This document shows, in pieces, positions 18,821-27,740 of a stretch of 64,000 nt of DNA (positions within the stretch are counted from its first letter, which is position 1; every line of letters begins with the position of its first letter). The DNA comes from Sphingopyxis fribergensis (lineage in GTDB: Bacteria; Pseudomonadota; Alphaproteobacteria; Sphingomonadales; Sphingomonadaceae). The DNA is taken from the NCBI RefSeq assembly GCF_000803645.1, contig NZ_CP009122.1, forward strand, positions 2,084,501-2,148,500. The letters are read 5' to 3'. The notes under the pieces are model-generated. The model saw nothing but the letters and a program-made list of their open reading frames with translations, made no database searches and was not told where the DNA came from. Both the position numbers and the translations under genes were made by a program.

Positions 18821-19608
18821 CCCGCTTCGCCGCCGCCTTCACGAAACCCCGCCCCGCCCTCGTCGCCTTCATCACCGCGGGCGACGGCGACACCGCCGCG
18901 AACCTTGACGCGCTCGTCGCGGGGGGCGCCGATGTGATCGAGCTGGGTATGCCCTTCACCGATCCGATGGCCGACGGCCCCGCGATCCAGCAAGCGAACC
19001 TGCGCAGCCTCGCCAAGGGCACGACCACGGCGGACATCTTCGCCATCGCCGCCGCCTTCCGCCAGCGCCACCCCGACACCCCGCTCGTCCTGATGGGCTA
19101 TGCCAATCCGATGACGATCCGCGGCGGCGACTGGTTCGCGGCCGAATGCGCCAAGGCGGGCGTCGATGGCGTCATCTGCGTCGATGTTCCCGCCGAGGAA
19201 GACCCCGAACTCGGCCCCGCGCTGCGCGCCGCCGGTGTCGACCTGATCCGCCTCGCCACGCCGACCACCGACACGGTGCGCCTACCCGCCGTCCTCGAAG
19301 GCGCGAGTGGCTTCCTCTATTATGTCTCGGTCGCCGGGATCACCGGCCAGCAACAGGCCGCGCAAGCGAGCATCGACGAAGCGGTCGCGCGCCTGAAAGC
19401 CGCGACCGACCTGCCCATCGCGGTCGGCTTCGGCATCCGCACTCCCGAACAGGCCGCCGAAATCGCCAAGGTCGCCGATGGCGTCGTCGTCGGATCGGCA
19501 TTCATCGACATCATCGCCGAGCATGGTGACGCCGCGGCGTCGCATGTCGAGGCTTTCACCCGCTCACTCGCCGATGCTATCCACGGCGCAAAGGAGATCG
19601 CCGCATGA
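18817..19608 (+). CDS. trpA: Tryptophan synthase alpha chain
   Basis: This 263-residue TIM barrel cleaves indole-3-glycerol phosphate. The conserved [17 protein letters not shown] holds the catalytic glutamate and aspartate. [10 protein letters not shown] and the phosphate-binding [10 protein letters not shown] are also present. It overlaps both the small upstream gene and accD by four bases. Confidence 0.96.
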   Translation: MTRFAAAFTKPRPALVAFITAGDGDTAANLDALVAGGADVIELGMPFTDPMADGPAIQQANLRSLAKGTTTADIFAIAAAFRQRHPDTPLVLMGYANPMTIRGGDWFAAECAKAGVDGVICVDVPAEEDPELGPALRAAGVDLIRLATPTTDTVRLPAVLEGASGFLYYVSVAGITGQQQAAQASIDEAVARLKAATDLPIAVGFGIRTPEQAAEIAKVADGVVVGSAFIDIIAEHGDAAASHVEAFTRSLADAIHGAKEIAA

Positions 19609-20456
19609 GCTGGCTCGACCGCGTTCGCAACGCGCTGCCCTTCGGGGCGAAACGCGACACCGCCGACAATCTCTGGCACAAATGCCGCCAGTGCCAGCAG
19701 ATGGTGTTCGTCAAGGAATGGGAAGACAATCTCAACGTCTGCCCGCGCTGCGACCATCACGACCGCATCGGCGCCACCGAGCGTTTCGCGCAGCTGTTCG
19801 ACGGCGGGCTGCACGAGATGATCGCCGCGCCCCCGGCGCCCGAAGATCCGCTCAAATTCCGCGACACCAAAAAATATGTCGACCGTATCAAGGCGGCGCG
19901 CGCGCAGACGGGCGACCGCGATGCCTATCAGAATGCCTTCGGCCGTATCTCGGGCCAGGGCGTCGTGATCGGCGTCCAGGATTTCGCCTTCATGGGCGGG
20001 TCGATGGGGGTTGCGGTGGGCGAAGCCTTCGTCGCCGGGGTCGAACAGGCGATCAAGCGCGGCTGCCCCTATATCGCGATCACCGCCGCGGGCGGCGCGC
20101 GCATGCAGGAAGGCACGCTGTCGCTGATGCAGATGCCGCGCGCCACGGTGGCCCTGGCCCGCCTGCGCCGCGCCGGCCTGCCCTATATCGTGCTGCTAAC
20201 CGATCCGACGACCGGGGGCGTCACCGCCAGCTATGCGATGCTCGGCGATATCCAGATCAGCGAACCCAAGGCGCTGATCGGCTTCGCGGGCCAGCGCGTG
20301 ATCGAGAATACGATCCGCGAGAAATTGCCCGAAGGGTTCCAGCGCGCCGAATATCTCCTCGATCACGGGATGATCGACATGGTCGTGCATCGCAAGGAAT
20401 TGCCGGAGACGCTGGGCCGCCTGATCGGTTATCTGGCGCCCGAGAAGGCGGCGTAA
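19605..20456 (+). CDS. accD: Acetyl-CoA carboxylase carboxyltransferase subunit beta
   Basis: This 283-residue protein has an N-terminal four-cysteine zinc ribbon (CRQCQ and CPRCDHH). The crotonase-like carboxyltransferase core follows ([12 protein letters not shown] and [12 protein letters not shown]). It works with AccA to make malonyl-CoA. It overlaps the trpA stop by four bases, so fatty-acid and tryptophan genes share a transcript here. A trpFBA-accD-folC order is common in alphaproteobacteria. Confidence 0.96.
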   Translation: MSWLDRVRNALPFGAKRDTADNLWHKCRQCQQMVFVKEWEDNLNVCPRCDHHDRIGATERFAQLFDGGLHEMIAAPPAPEDPLKFRDTKKYVDRIKAARAQTGDRDAYQNAFGRISGQGVVIGVQDFAFMGGSMGVAVGEAFVAGVEQAIKRGCPYIAITAAGGARMQEGTLSLMQMPRATVALARLRRAGLPYIVLLTDPTTGGVTASYAMLGDIQISEPKALIGFAGQRVIENTIREKLPEGFQRAEYLLDHGMIDMVVHRKELPETLGRLIGYLAPEKAA

Positions 20457-20480
20457 GCTACGCAGGCCAAACATCCTTGC

Positions 20481-20557
20481 TTCGTCACCCCGGACTTGAT
20501 CCGGGGTCCAAGCCACGGCCGTGCAGATGGATGCCGGATCAAGTCCGGCATGACGAA
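20481..20557. repeat. REP-like inverted repeat 2
   Basis: The 24-base arms at 20481-20504 and 20534-20557 match in inverted orientation except at two positions. They begin TTCGTCA and end TGACGAA. The repeat lies between accD and folC and shares its outer TCGTCA...TGACGA border with the integration-site repeat. Confidence 0.85.
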
Positions 20558-20599
20558 GATGGAAAGACCTAAGCGACTTTCTCGATCAAGGCACGATAT

Positions 20600-21916
20600 A
20601 TGCCCGACCACGCCCACTCTTCGGACCCCGCGGTCCAAGCGCAGCTCGATCGCCTCGCCGCGCTGTCGCCGGGCCGCGACATCCTCGGCCTTGAACGCAT
20701 CGCTGAGCTCTGCGCCCGCCTCGGCAATCCGCAAAACCAGCTCCCGCGCACCTTCCATGTCGCGGGCACCAACGGCAAGGGATCGACCTGCGCCTATCTC
20801 CGCGCGATTCTCGAAGCGCAGGGCCGCCGCGTCCACAGCTACACCAGCCCGCACCTCGTGCGCTTCAACGAACGCATCCGTCTCGCCGGAACGCTGATCG
20901 ACGACGCGCTTCTCGCCGCCCTCCTCGAAGAAGTGCTCGACGAGGCCGCCGATCTGCAGGCGAGTTTCTTCGAGGTCACCACCGCCGCCGCCTTCCTCGC
21001 CTTCGCGCGCATCCCCGCCGACGATTGCATCATCGAGGTCGGGCTGGGCGGCCGCCTCGACGCGACGAACATCATCCCGCCGCCCGCGGTCGCCGGCATC
21101 GCATCGCTCGGCATCGATCACGAAGCCTTCCTGCTCGCCCCCGAAGCCGGGACGCCCAACGACCCGGCGACGCGCATCGCATGGGAAAAGGCGGGGATCA
21201 TCAAACCCGATACGCCGGTGGCGACCTTCGCCTATCCGCCGCTCGTGCAGGAAATCATCGCCGCCAAGGTCGACTCGGTCGGTGCCACGCTTTTTCCCGA
21301 AGGCGGCGGCTGGACGATCGACGCCGATGGCGACGGCTTCCGCTGGACCTCGAAGCTCGGATCAGTCGCGCCGATGCTGCGCTCGCGCATGGCGGGCGCG
21401 CACCAGATGCGCAACGCCGGGCTTGCCATCGCCATGCTGCGCCTCGCACCCGGTTCGCAGCCGAGCGACGATGCGATCGCGCGCGGCGTCTCGGACGCGT
21501 TCTGGCCGGGCCGGATGCAGCGCCTCGAAACTGGTCCGCTCGCCGACCTGCTTCCCGACAACACGGAAATCTGGCTTGACGGTGCGCACAATGTCGACGC
21601 GGGCCTCGCGCTCGCGCGCCAGTTCGCGGGCGAGACACGGCGCATCCACCTGATCACGGGCATGCTCGCAAACAAGGACCCCGCTGCGATCATCGCGCCC
21701 TTGGCGGCTCATCTCGCCAGCCTGACCGCCGTTCCCGTGGCGGGGCACGATCATCATGGCGCCGCCGCATTCGGAACGGGAGCAAAAGCCGCCGCGTCGG
21801 TTGCCCACGCACTTCGCAGCCTTGACGTCGATCCGGCACGCGATATCGTCCTGATTGCCGGCTCGCTCTATCTCGCCGGCGAAGTTCTCAGCGCGAACCG
21901 GCAGTTTCCGGACTGA
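20600..21916 (+). CDS. folC: Bifunctional folylpolyglutamate synthase/dihydrofolate synthase
   Basis: This 438-residue Mur-ligase-like enzyme has the P-loop VAGTNGKGSTCAYL near residues 53-66 and the C-terminal domain motif LDGAHNVDAG. It adds glutamate to dihydropteroate and to folates. Its 3' end overlaps the convergent ampG-like gene by 29 bases. Confidence 0.94.
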   Translation: MPDHAHSSDPAVQAQLDRLAALSPGRDILGLERIAELCARLGNPQNQLPRTFHVAGTNGKGSTCAYLRAILEAQGRRVHSYTSPHLVRFNERIRLAGTLIDDALLAALLEEVLDEAADLQASFFEVTTAAAFLAFARIPADDCIIEVGLGGRLDATNIIPPPAVAGIASLGIDHEAFLLAPEAGTPNDPATRIAWEKAGIIKPDTPVATFAYPPLVQEIIAAKVDSVGATLFPEGGGWTIDADGDGFRWTSKLGSVAPMLRSRMAGAHQMRNAGLAIAMLRLAPGSQPSDDAIARGVSDAFWPGRMQRLETGPLADLLPDNTEIWLDGAHNVDAGLALARQFAGETRRIHLITGMLANKDPAAIIAPLAAHLASLTAVPVAGHDHHGAAAFGTGAKAAASVAHALRSLDVDPARDIVLIAGSLYLAGEVLSANRQFPD

Positions 21917-23597
21917 CCGCCTGCGGCGACGCCTCGGGTATCTCGACCTCGCCCGCGGTTCCGATCGAACGATCGACCAGCCCGGATCGCATCATCCACC
22001 AGAAGATCAGGATGCCCGGCACCGCGAGCGCGGTCGTCAGCAGGTAAAAATCGACATAGCCGAACGCTTCGATCAGCTTGCCCGCGCTGGTCCCGGTCAG
22101 GAAGCGCCCGAGGATGCTCGCCGCGGCAGAGAAAAGCGCAAAATGGGTCGCGGTAAAGCGCAGGTCGGCCAGCGCCGAAAGATAGGCGACGACGCAGACG
22201 CCGCCGATCCCGCTCGCGAAATTCTCGAACCCGATCGCGCCCGCCATGCCCCAATTGCTGTGCCCGGCAGCGGCAAGACCCGCAAAGCTGAAATTGGAAA
22301 TCGCCATCAGGACAAGGCTGAGCAGCACCGACCGCTTCATCCCGAGCCGGGCATAGATGATGCCGCCGACGAACACCCCGGCGAGCAGCGCCCAGAAGCC
22401 GAGGCCGACGTCGTAAAAGGCAATCTCGTCGTTGGTGTAGCCCAGGTCCTCGAACAACAGGCGGAAGGTCAGGTTGGCGAGCGTGTCGCCTATCTTGTGG
22501 AGCAGCAGGAAGAAGAGGATCAGGATCGCCCCCTCGCGCGAGAAAAACTCGGCGAGCGGCCCGACCGCGCCCTTGTCGGGCGCCTGTCCTTCGCGTGATC
22601 CGGTTGGCATCGCGAAGAGCGCCGCGATGACGATCGCGCCGACGGCGAGTACGGCGCCCAGCAGCGTCGCGCCAACATAGGAGGCGATCGTCGCCCAGTC
22701 TGTCGCCAGCACGGCGACGAGCGCGAGCGCGGGCAGCGCGATGATCCAGTTCACCTGCCCGCTCCACCCGATATCGCGCGCGCGCCGGGCGGAGAGGTCG
22801 AACAGCGGGAACAGATAGCCAACGAGCACCATCAGCGTGAGGATATCGACATCGAGCCATTGATCGACCTGCCGCGCGACGAGGAAGGCGATCGGGAAGC
22901 TCAGGATGAAGATCGCGTAATATTTACGCGAGAGGAATGCCGGCCAATGCCGCTCGATCTTGCGTTCGGGCTCGCCCATCACCAGCCCGGTGATGATGGC
23001 GGGCAGGACCAGCGCGCCGCACACCATATAGGCGGCGCCCCACCCGGCGCGGTCGGCGACAACTAGCGCCAAGGCGCCCGCCACCGCCGCGCCGATGCGC
23101 CAGCCATATTGCGACATGCCCGACCCGGTTCCCAATTGCTCGGGCGACAGCAGTTCGATCCGATAGGCGTCGATGACGATGTCATAGGTCGCCCCGGCCA
23201 GCCCGACCGCGATCGCGGCCAAGGCCACGACCGCGAGCGACGCCTTGGGGTCGAGGTTGCCCAGCACCGATACCGCGACGAACACCAGTGCACCGACGAG
23301 GATCAGCCAAGACCGCCGCTGGCCGATGTGGCCGAGAATGGGGATACGAAAGCGGTCGATCGCCGGGGCCCAGGCCCATTTCAGATTATAGGCGAGAAAG
23401 GTCAGCGCAAAGGCCGTCACCGACGATTTTTCGATCCCGTCCTGCGCGAGCCGCGTCGTCAGCGTCGCGCCGATCATCGCGAAGGGAAACCCCGACGATA
23501 TGCCGAGGAACAGCGCGGCGAGCGGCGCGGGCTCGAGATAGGGGCGCAAACTGTCGCGCCAGCCCTTCGGTGCCGGCATCGCCGCATTTGTCGACAT
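21888..23597 (-). CDS. ampG: AmpG-family MFS permease
   Basis: The gene product has 569 residues from ATG 23597, which is preceded by GAGGGGG. An earlier in-frame ATG at 23642 has no such site. The start GWRDSLRPYLEPAPLAALFLGISSG and the following helices match AmpG permeases, which import anhydro-muropeptides for cell-wall recycling. About 12-14 membrane helices are visible, as in AmpG. The substrate is inferred from family similarity. AmpG often contributes to beta-lactamase induction, but no ampR or ampC is present here. Confidence 0.87.
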   Translation of the reverse strand: MSTNAAMPAPKGWRDSLRPYLEPAPLAALFLGISSGFPFAMIGATLTTRLAQDGIEKSSVTAFALTFLAYNLKWAWAPAIDRFRIPILGHIGQRRSWLILVGALVFVAVSVLGNLDPKASLAVVALAAIAVGLAGATYDIVIDAYRIELLSPEQLGTGSGMSQYGWRIGAAVAGALALVVADRAGWGAAYMVCGALVLPAIITGLVMGEPERKIERHWPAFLSRKYYAIFILSFPIAFLVARQVDQWLDVDILTLMVLVGYLFPLFDLSARRARDIGWSGQVNWIIALPALALVAVLATDWATIASYVGATLLGAVLAVGAIVIAALFAMPTGSREGQAPDKGAVGPLAEFFSREGAILILFFLLLHKIGDTLANLTFRLLFEDLGYTNDEIAFYDVGLGFWALLAGVFVGGIIYARLGMKRSVLLSLVLMAISNFSFAGLAAAGHSNWGMAGAIGFENFASGIGGVCVVAYLSALADLRFTATHFALFSAAASILGRFLTGTSAGKLIEAFGYVDFYLLTTALAVPGILIFWWMMRSGLVDRSIGTAGEVEIPEASPQAVSPETAGSR

Positions 23598-23722
23598 GAT
23601 ATTCCCCCTCAGCAGCGACCGTTCGGCCATGGCCCATGTCACAAATGGCCTAACGCGTTGGGGATAAATTGGAAGCGGCTAATTGGCTGCCCGCCGCGCG
23701 CGAGCGGTCGGCCCGCCGCATC

Positions 23723-24160
23723 TCATGCGGCGGCGGGGCGCCAGAAGGTCGTGAGGCCGCTGACCTTGCGCGGCGCCTGATTCTTGCACGTCATCGACTC
23801 GACCGCCTTCAGCGCCGAAACCAGCGCCGACGCGCTGTGCGGCTTGCCGAGGCAGGCGATGGCGATGTCCTCGGCGTCGGCGGGGCATTGTCCCGTCACC
23901 AGCAGAACCGCGATACCGCGGTCGCGCGCCAGCCGGGCAACTTCACGGCCGGTCATATGCCCTGCAAGGCCCAGGTCAAGAACCACCGCGTCGATCGGCT
24001 TTGCTGCCATGATCGCCACTGCCGCCTCGCCCGAATCGACCGTCGCGACGATGTCGTACCCGCCGAGTTTCAGCGTGTGCTCATTGTCGAACGCGGTCAG
24101 CGGATCATCCTCGATGATCAGCAACCGCTTGATGCAGGTGGGGCGGTGGGCGAAGAGCAT
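23723..24160 (-). CDS. Single-domain response-regulator receiver protein
   Basis: This is a receiver domain of about 145 residues without an output domain. The acidic pocket is IIEDD, the phospho-acceptor lies in AVVLDLGL, and the conserved lysine is in CLGKPHS. Two adjacent ATG codons (24163 and 24160) follow AAAGGGAG. The second has better spacing and is used. No histidine kinase is adjacent, so the partner is unknown. It is divergent from rluB. Confidence 0.85.
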   Translation of the reverse strand: MLFAHRPTCIKRLLIIEDDPLTAFDNEHTLKLGGYDIVATVDSGEAAVAIMAAKPIDAVVLDLGLAGHMTGREVARLARDRGIAVLLVTGQCPADAEDIAIACLGKPHSASALVSALKAVESMTCKNQAPRKVSGLTTFWRPAAA

Positions 24161-24315
24161 CATGACTCCCTTTAACATGGCCATGACTCGCTCCGCGGCG
24201 CCGTGCAAGATCGCTTCTGCTTGCCATCGACGAAGCGGGTCTTTTCCGGCTATGAGCGTGATCACAACGCAACACTATTTTCTCAAATAACGACAAGAAA
24301 GTCGCATCTGTTCCC

Positions 24316-25176
24316 ATGAACACACGCCGCCCACCTCGCCCCGCTACCCGCTCGGCCCCGAAAGCTGCTGGTGACGGCGACGCCCCGAAAGGTCGCCGCG
24401 CCGCGCGCGGCGCCGCTTCCGCGCTCAAGACGAAACCCGCCGAGGACGAACGCGAGGATGGCCCGCAACGGATCGCCAAGCTGCTCGCGCGCGCCGGCGT
24501 CGGGTCGCGCCGCGATGTCGAACGCATGGTCGAGGAGGGCCGCATCGCGCTCAACGGCCAGGTCGTCGTTCATCCTGCACCTTTGCTGACTTCGCTCGAA
24601 GGGCTGACCGTCGACGGCAACCCGGTCGCCAAACCCGTGTCGACGCGCCTCTATCGGTTCAACAAACCGGCGGGCTGCATCACCGCGGCGCGCGATCCCA
24701 AGGGGCGCAAGACGATTTACGATCTGTTGCCCAAGGATCTGCCGCGACTGATGCCCGTCGGCCGCCTCGATTATAACACCGAGGGTCTTCTGCTGCTCAC
24801 CAATGACGGTGAATTCAAACGCCAGCTCGAACTACCCGCAAGCGGTGTCGAGCGCACCTACCGCGCCCGCGCCTTCGGCGACATCAGCCAGGCGCAGCTC
24901 GAGGAGCTGGCGATGGGGATCGAGATCGACGGCGTGCGCTATGGCAAGATCGACGCCAATCTCGAACGCCGCACGGGCCGCAACCAGTGGGTAGAAATGA
25001 CGCTGACCGAGGGCAAGAACCGCGAAGTACGCAAAGTGCTCGAACATTTCGGGCTGCAGGTCAGCCGCCTGATCCGTACCCGCTACGGCGCGTTCGAGCT
25101 CGGCGGAATGCCGCTCGGCGCTGTTGACGTCGTGCCGCGCGACGAATTGTTTAAATTTCGCCGGCAGATGGGATGA
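24316..25176 (+). CDS. rluB: 23S rRNA pseudouridine synthase, RluB/RsuA family
   Basis: This 286-residue protein opens with a basic unstructured leader of about 48 residues. An S4 RNA-binding domain (RIAKLLARAGVGSRRDVERM) and the pseudouridine synthase domain follow. The catalytic aspartate is in GRLDYNTEGLLLLTNDG. The family motif KNREVRKVLEHFGL is also present. It overlaps rsmD by four bases (ATGATG), a frequent pair in alphaproteobacteria. Confidence 0.92.
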   Translation: MNTRRPPRPATRSAPKAAGDGDAPKGRRAARGAASALKTKPAEDEREDGPQRIAKLLARAGVGSRRDVERMVEEGRIALNGQVVVHPAPLLTSLEGLTVDGNPVAKPVSTRLYRFNKPAGCITAARDPKGRKTIYDLLPKDLPRLMPVGRLDYNTEGLLLLTNDGEFKRQLELPASGVERTYRARAFGDISQAQLEELAMGIEIDGVRYGKIDANLERRTGRNQWVEMTLTEGKNREVRKVLEHFGLQVSRLIRTRYGAFELGGMPLGAVDVVPRDELFKFRRQMG

Positions 25177-25718
25177 TGCGGGTCATCGCGGGGGAATGGC
25201 GCGGCCGCAAGCTACTCGCGCCCAAGAATGACGCGACGCGTCCAACTGCGGATCGCACGCGCGAGACGCTCTTTTCGATGCTCACCAGCCGCGTCGGCAG
25301 CTTCGAGGGGCTGGTCGTCGCCGACCTCTTCGCCGGATCGGGGGCGCTCGGCATCGAAGCGCTGTCGCGCGGCGCCGAACAATGCCTGTTCGCCGAACAG
25401 GACCGCGATGCACTCGATGTGCTGCGCAAAAATCTCGGCTCGCTCGACGCCGCCGCGCGCGCCGATATCCGTGCCGGCTCGGTAATGGGCCTCGGCCCCG
25501 CCAAACGCACCTACGACCTGCTGATGCTCGATGCGCCTTATGACACCGGCGCGGGCAGCGTTGCGCTCGACAAGCTCAATCGCCTCGGCTGGATCGGCCC
25601 CGACAGCTGGGTCTCGATCGAGACCGCGCACAAGGAAAGCATCGACATCGCGGGCTTCGAAATCGACGCCGAGCGCAAGGTCGGCAAGGCGAAGCTGACG
25701 CTGCTCAGGCTCGCCTAG
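25173..25718 (+). CDS. rsmD: 16S rRNA (guanine-N2)-methyltransferase RsmD
   Basis: This 181-residue enzyme methylates G966 of 16S rRNA (E. coli numbering). It begins MRVIAGEWRGRKL, has motif I DLFAGSGALGIEALSRGA and the catalytic loop LMLDAPYD. Many relatives have DPPY at that loop; here the first proline is replaced by alanine, a modest variation. It is translationally coupled to rluB, and its end overlaps a convergent transporter gene by 14 bases. Confidence 0.93.
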   Translation: MMRVIAGEWRGRKLLAPKNDATRPTADRTRETLFSMLTSRVGSFEGLVVADLFAGSGALGIEALSRGAEQCLFAEQDRDALDVLRKNLGSLDAAARADIRAGSVMGLGPAKRTYDLLMLDAPYDTGAGSVALDKLNRLGWIGPDSWVSIETAHKESIDIAGFEIDAERKVGKAKLTLLRLA

Positions 25719-26979
25719 CCGCGTCCTTCTGCACCATCAGTAATCCCAGCCAGCTGACGATCCCGGCCAGCGCGAGGTAAAATCCGACCATTTCGGTTCC
25801 GCCGCGTTCGGCCAACGCCTGCGCGACGATCGGCGCCATCGCGCCGCCCAAAATACCGCCTGCATTGAACGCGACCGACGCGCCGGTGTAGCGCACCCGA
25901 ACCGGGAATAATCCGGTCAGCCAGCTGCCGAGCGGCCCATAGACCAGCCCCATTACGAACAGCGCGGTCGCAAGCCCCAGAAAGATGACCAGCCAGCTTC
26001 CCGACGCCAGCGCCGGCCCGAACAGGAAACCGACCAGCACCGTCGCACCGCATCCCCAGCTCAGCACGCGCTGCGCGCTCGACGCGTCGCTCCAATAGCC
26101 CGCGAAGATGATCCCGATGGCCATGAAAAGGATCGCGCCAAGCTGGATCAGCAGGAACTGCTCCTTGGGATAGCCGAGCGTGGTCGTGCCATGCGCCAAT
26201 GCAAAGCTGGTCGCGAGGTAGAAGATCGCAAAACAGGCGACGACCGCAAAGGTGCCGGCCAGCGTCGCGACCAGATGGTGGCGGAACAATTCGCCGAGCG
26301 GCACCGGGGCCAGCGCCTCCTTTTCCCGCGCCGCGGCAAAATCCGGCGTCTCGCCGATCTTGAGCCGTACCCACAATCCAAGCCCGACAAGCACCGCCGA
26401 CAGCAGAAACGGAATGCGCCAGCCCCACGCCGCGAAATCGGATTCACTTAGGCCAAGCCCGAGCAGCAGGAACAACCCGTTCGCCGCGATAAAGCCGACC
26501 GGTGCCCCAAGCTGCGGGAACATGCCAAAGCGCGATTTCCATCCCAGCGGCGCATTTTCGACCGCGAGCAACGCCGCCCCGCCCCACTCGCCGCCGAGCC
26601 CGAACCCCTGCCCGAAACGCAGGATGCAGAGCAGCAAAGGCGCGACCCACCCGACCATCGCATAGGTGGGTAGGAAGGCGATCAGGAGCGTCGAGGCGCC
26701 CATCATCATCAGTGAGGCGACAAGCGTCGACTTGCGCCCAATCCGGTCGCCATAATGGCCGAACACGATTGCCCCGACAGGCCGGGCGAAAAAGGCGAGG
26801 CCAAAGGTCATGAAGCTGTACATCAGCTGCGCCGATGCGGAACTTTCCGGAAAGAACAGCGGCCCGAACACCAGCGCCGCCGCGGTGCCGTAGATATAGA
26901 AATCGTAAAATTCGACCGCGGTGCCGACGAGGCTCGCGGTCAGGATGCGCCGATGCGCCCGGTAAGGTGCCAGATCCAC
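25705..26979 (-). CDS. MHS-family MFS transporter
   Basis: This 424-residue transporter has 12 membrane helices. The family pattern is clear: LVGTAVEFYDFYIYG near the start, then FGHYGDRIGRKSTLV between helices 2 and 3, and GFGLGGEWGGAALLAVE. These are typical of metabolite:proton symporters such as ShiA and ProP relatives. The substrate cannot be assigned. It is transcribed toward rsmD and stands alone. Confidence 0.9.
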   Translation of the reverse strand: MDLAPYRAHRRILTASLVGTAVEFYDFYIYGTAAALVFGPLFFPESSASAQLMYSFMTFGLAFFARPVGAIVFGHYGDRIGRKSTLVASLMMMGASTLLIAFLPTYAMVGWVAPLLLCILRFGQGFGLGGEWGGAALLAVENAPLGWKSRFGMFPQLGAPVGFIAANGLFLLLGLGLSESDFAAWGWRIPFLLSAVLVGLGLWVRLKIGETPDFAAAREKEALAPVPLGELFRHHLVATLAGTFAVVACFAIFYLATSFALAHGTTTLGYPKEQFLLIQLGAILFMAIGIIFAGYWSDASSAQRVLSWGCGATVLVGFLFGPALASGSWLVIFLGLATALFVMGLVYGPLGSWLTGLFPVRVRYTGASVAFNAGGILGGAMAPIVAQALAERGGTEMVGFYLALAGIVSWLGLLMVQKDAARRA

Positions 26980-27055
26980 GGGCTACTCTCCCCCTTTTTG
27001 GTTCGGCGGCGCTTTGGACGCCTTGCCGCACCTCGCGCAAGCGGCAATGCGCCCG

Positions 27056-27622
27056 CTATCGCCCTTTGGCCGGAAGCCGCGCGCGAAGCCGCTGCAATTC
27101 CTGCGCCGGCACGGGGGAGATCCGCGCCGCGGCCTTGCCCTCGCGCAGCCGCTTGCGGTCCTTCTCCGACGGCTCGATGCGGCGCACGCGGACCGGCGCG
27201 TGGCCCTGCGCCTTCATCCCCAGTTCCTCCGCCGCGCCGCGCGACAGGTCGATGATCCGCCCGCGCGCGAACGGCCCGCGATCATTGATCCGCACGATGA
27301 TCCGCCGCCCCGTATCGAGCGCGGTGACCTCGACATAGGTCGGCAGGGGCAGCGTGGTATGCGCCGCGGTGATCCAGCCGGGCCGAAATTGCTCGCCATT
27401 GGCGGTGCTGTTCCCCGACTCGCTACCGTACCAGCTGGCATAACCGACCGCGTCATAGGCGGGAGCGGCGGCGGGGACATAGGTCGTGCCGCGGATCGTA
27501 TAGGCCGGACCGATCCGCACAGGTGCGTCAGCCACCGGGCGGAAATTGCCGCCGGCGCACGCCGAGAGCGCGAGGACGGCCAAAACCGGGCCCGCCAGTC
27601 GAATGGTTGCGTATCGCTGCAT
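27056..27622 (-). CDS. rlpA: RlpA-like septal-ring lipoprotein (double-psi beta barrel)
   Basis: This 188-residue protein has a signal peptide and lipobox (LSAC, cysteine near residue 22). The RlpA core is present as GYASWYGSESGNSTANGE, followed by AAHTTLPLPTYVEVTALDTGR and RINDRGPFARGRIIDLS. Members cleave glycan strands lacking stem peptides in E. coli-related species. The aspartate of NDRGP is present. There is no C-terminal SPOR domain, so this is the short form. Upstream lies the REP-like repeat into which the large element has inserted. Confidence 0.9.
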   Translation of the reverse strand: MQRYATIRLAGPVLAVLALSACAGGNFRPVADAPVRIGPAYTIRGTTYVPAAAPAYDAVGYASWYGSESGNSTANGEQFRPGWITAAHTTLPLPTYVEVTALDTGRRIIVRINDRGPFARGRIIDLSRGAAEELGMKAQGHAPVRVRRIEPSEKDRKRLREGKAAARISPVPAQELQRLRARLPAKGR

Positions 27623-27702
27623 CGCGCGACCGTAGATGGCGGAAATGGGGAGATAAAGCCCCTACCGCCGCTTTTGGGGTGGTGAGCCGCCAGTCCCAAT
27701 TT

Positions 27703-27740
27703 CGTCATTCCCGCGAACCCGAGGCCACCGATGTTATAAC
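27703..27740. other. attL of the large serine-recombinase element
   Basis: The chromosomal half is CGTCATTCCCGCGAA (27703-27717), the start of a REP-like arm. The element half contains CCACCGATGTTATAAC (27725-27740), the exact reverse complement of the arm just inside the other end (59922-59937). The shared hexamer CGCGAA is at 27712-27717 and 59941-59946. The proposed crossover dinucleotide is AA at 27716-27717. Confidence 0.85.
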
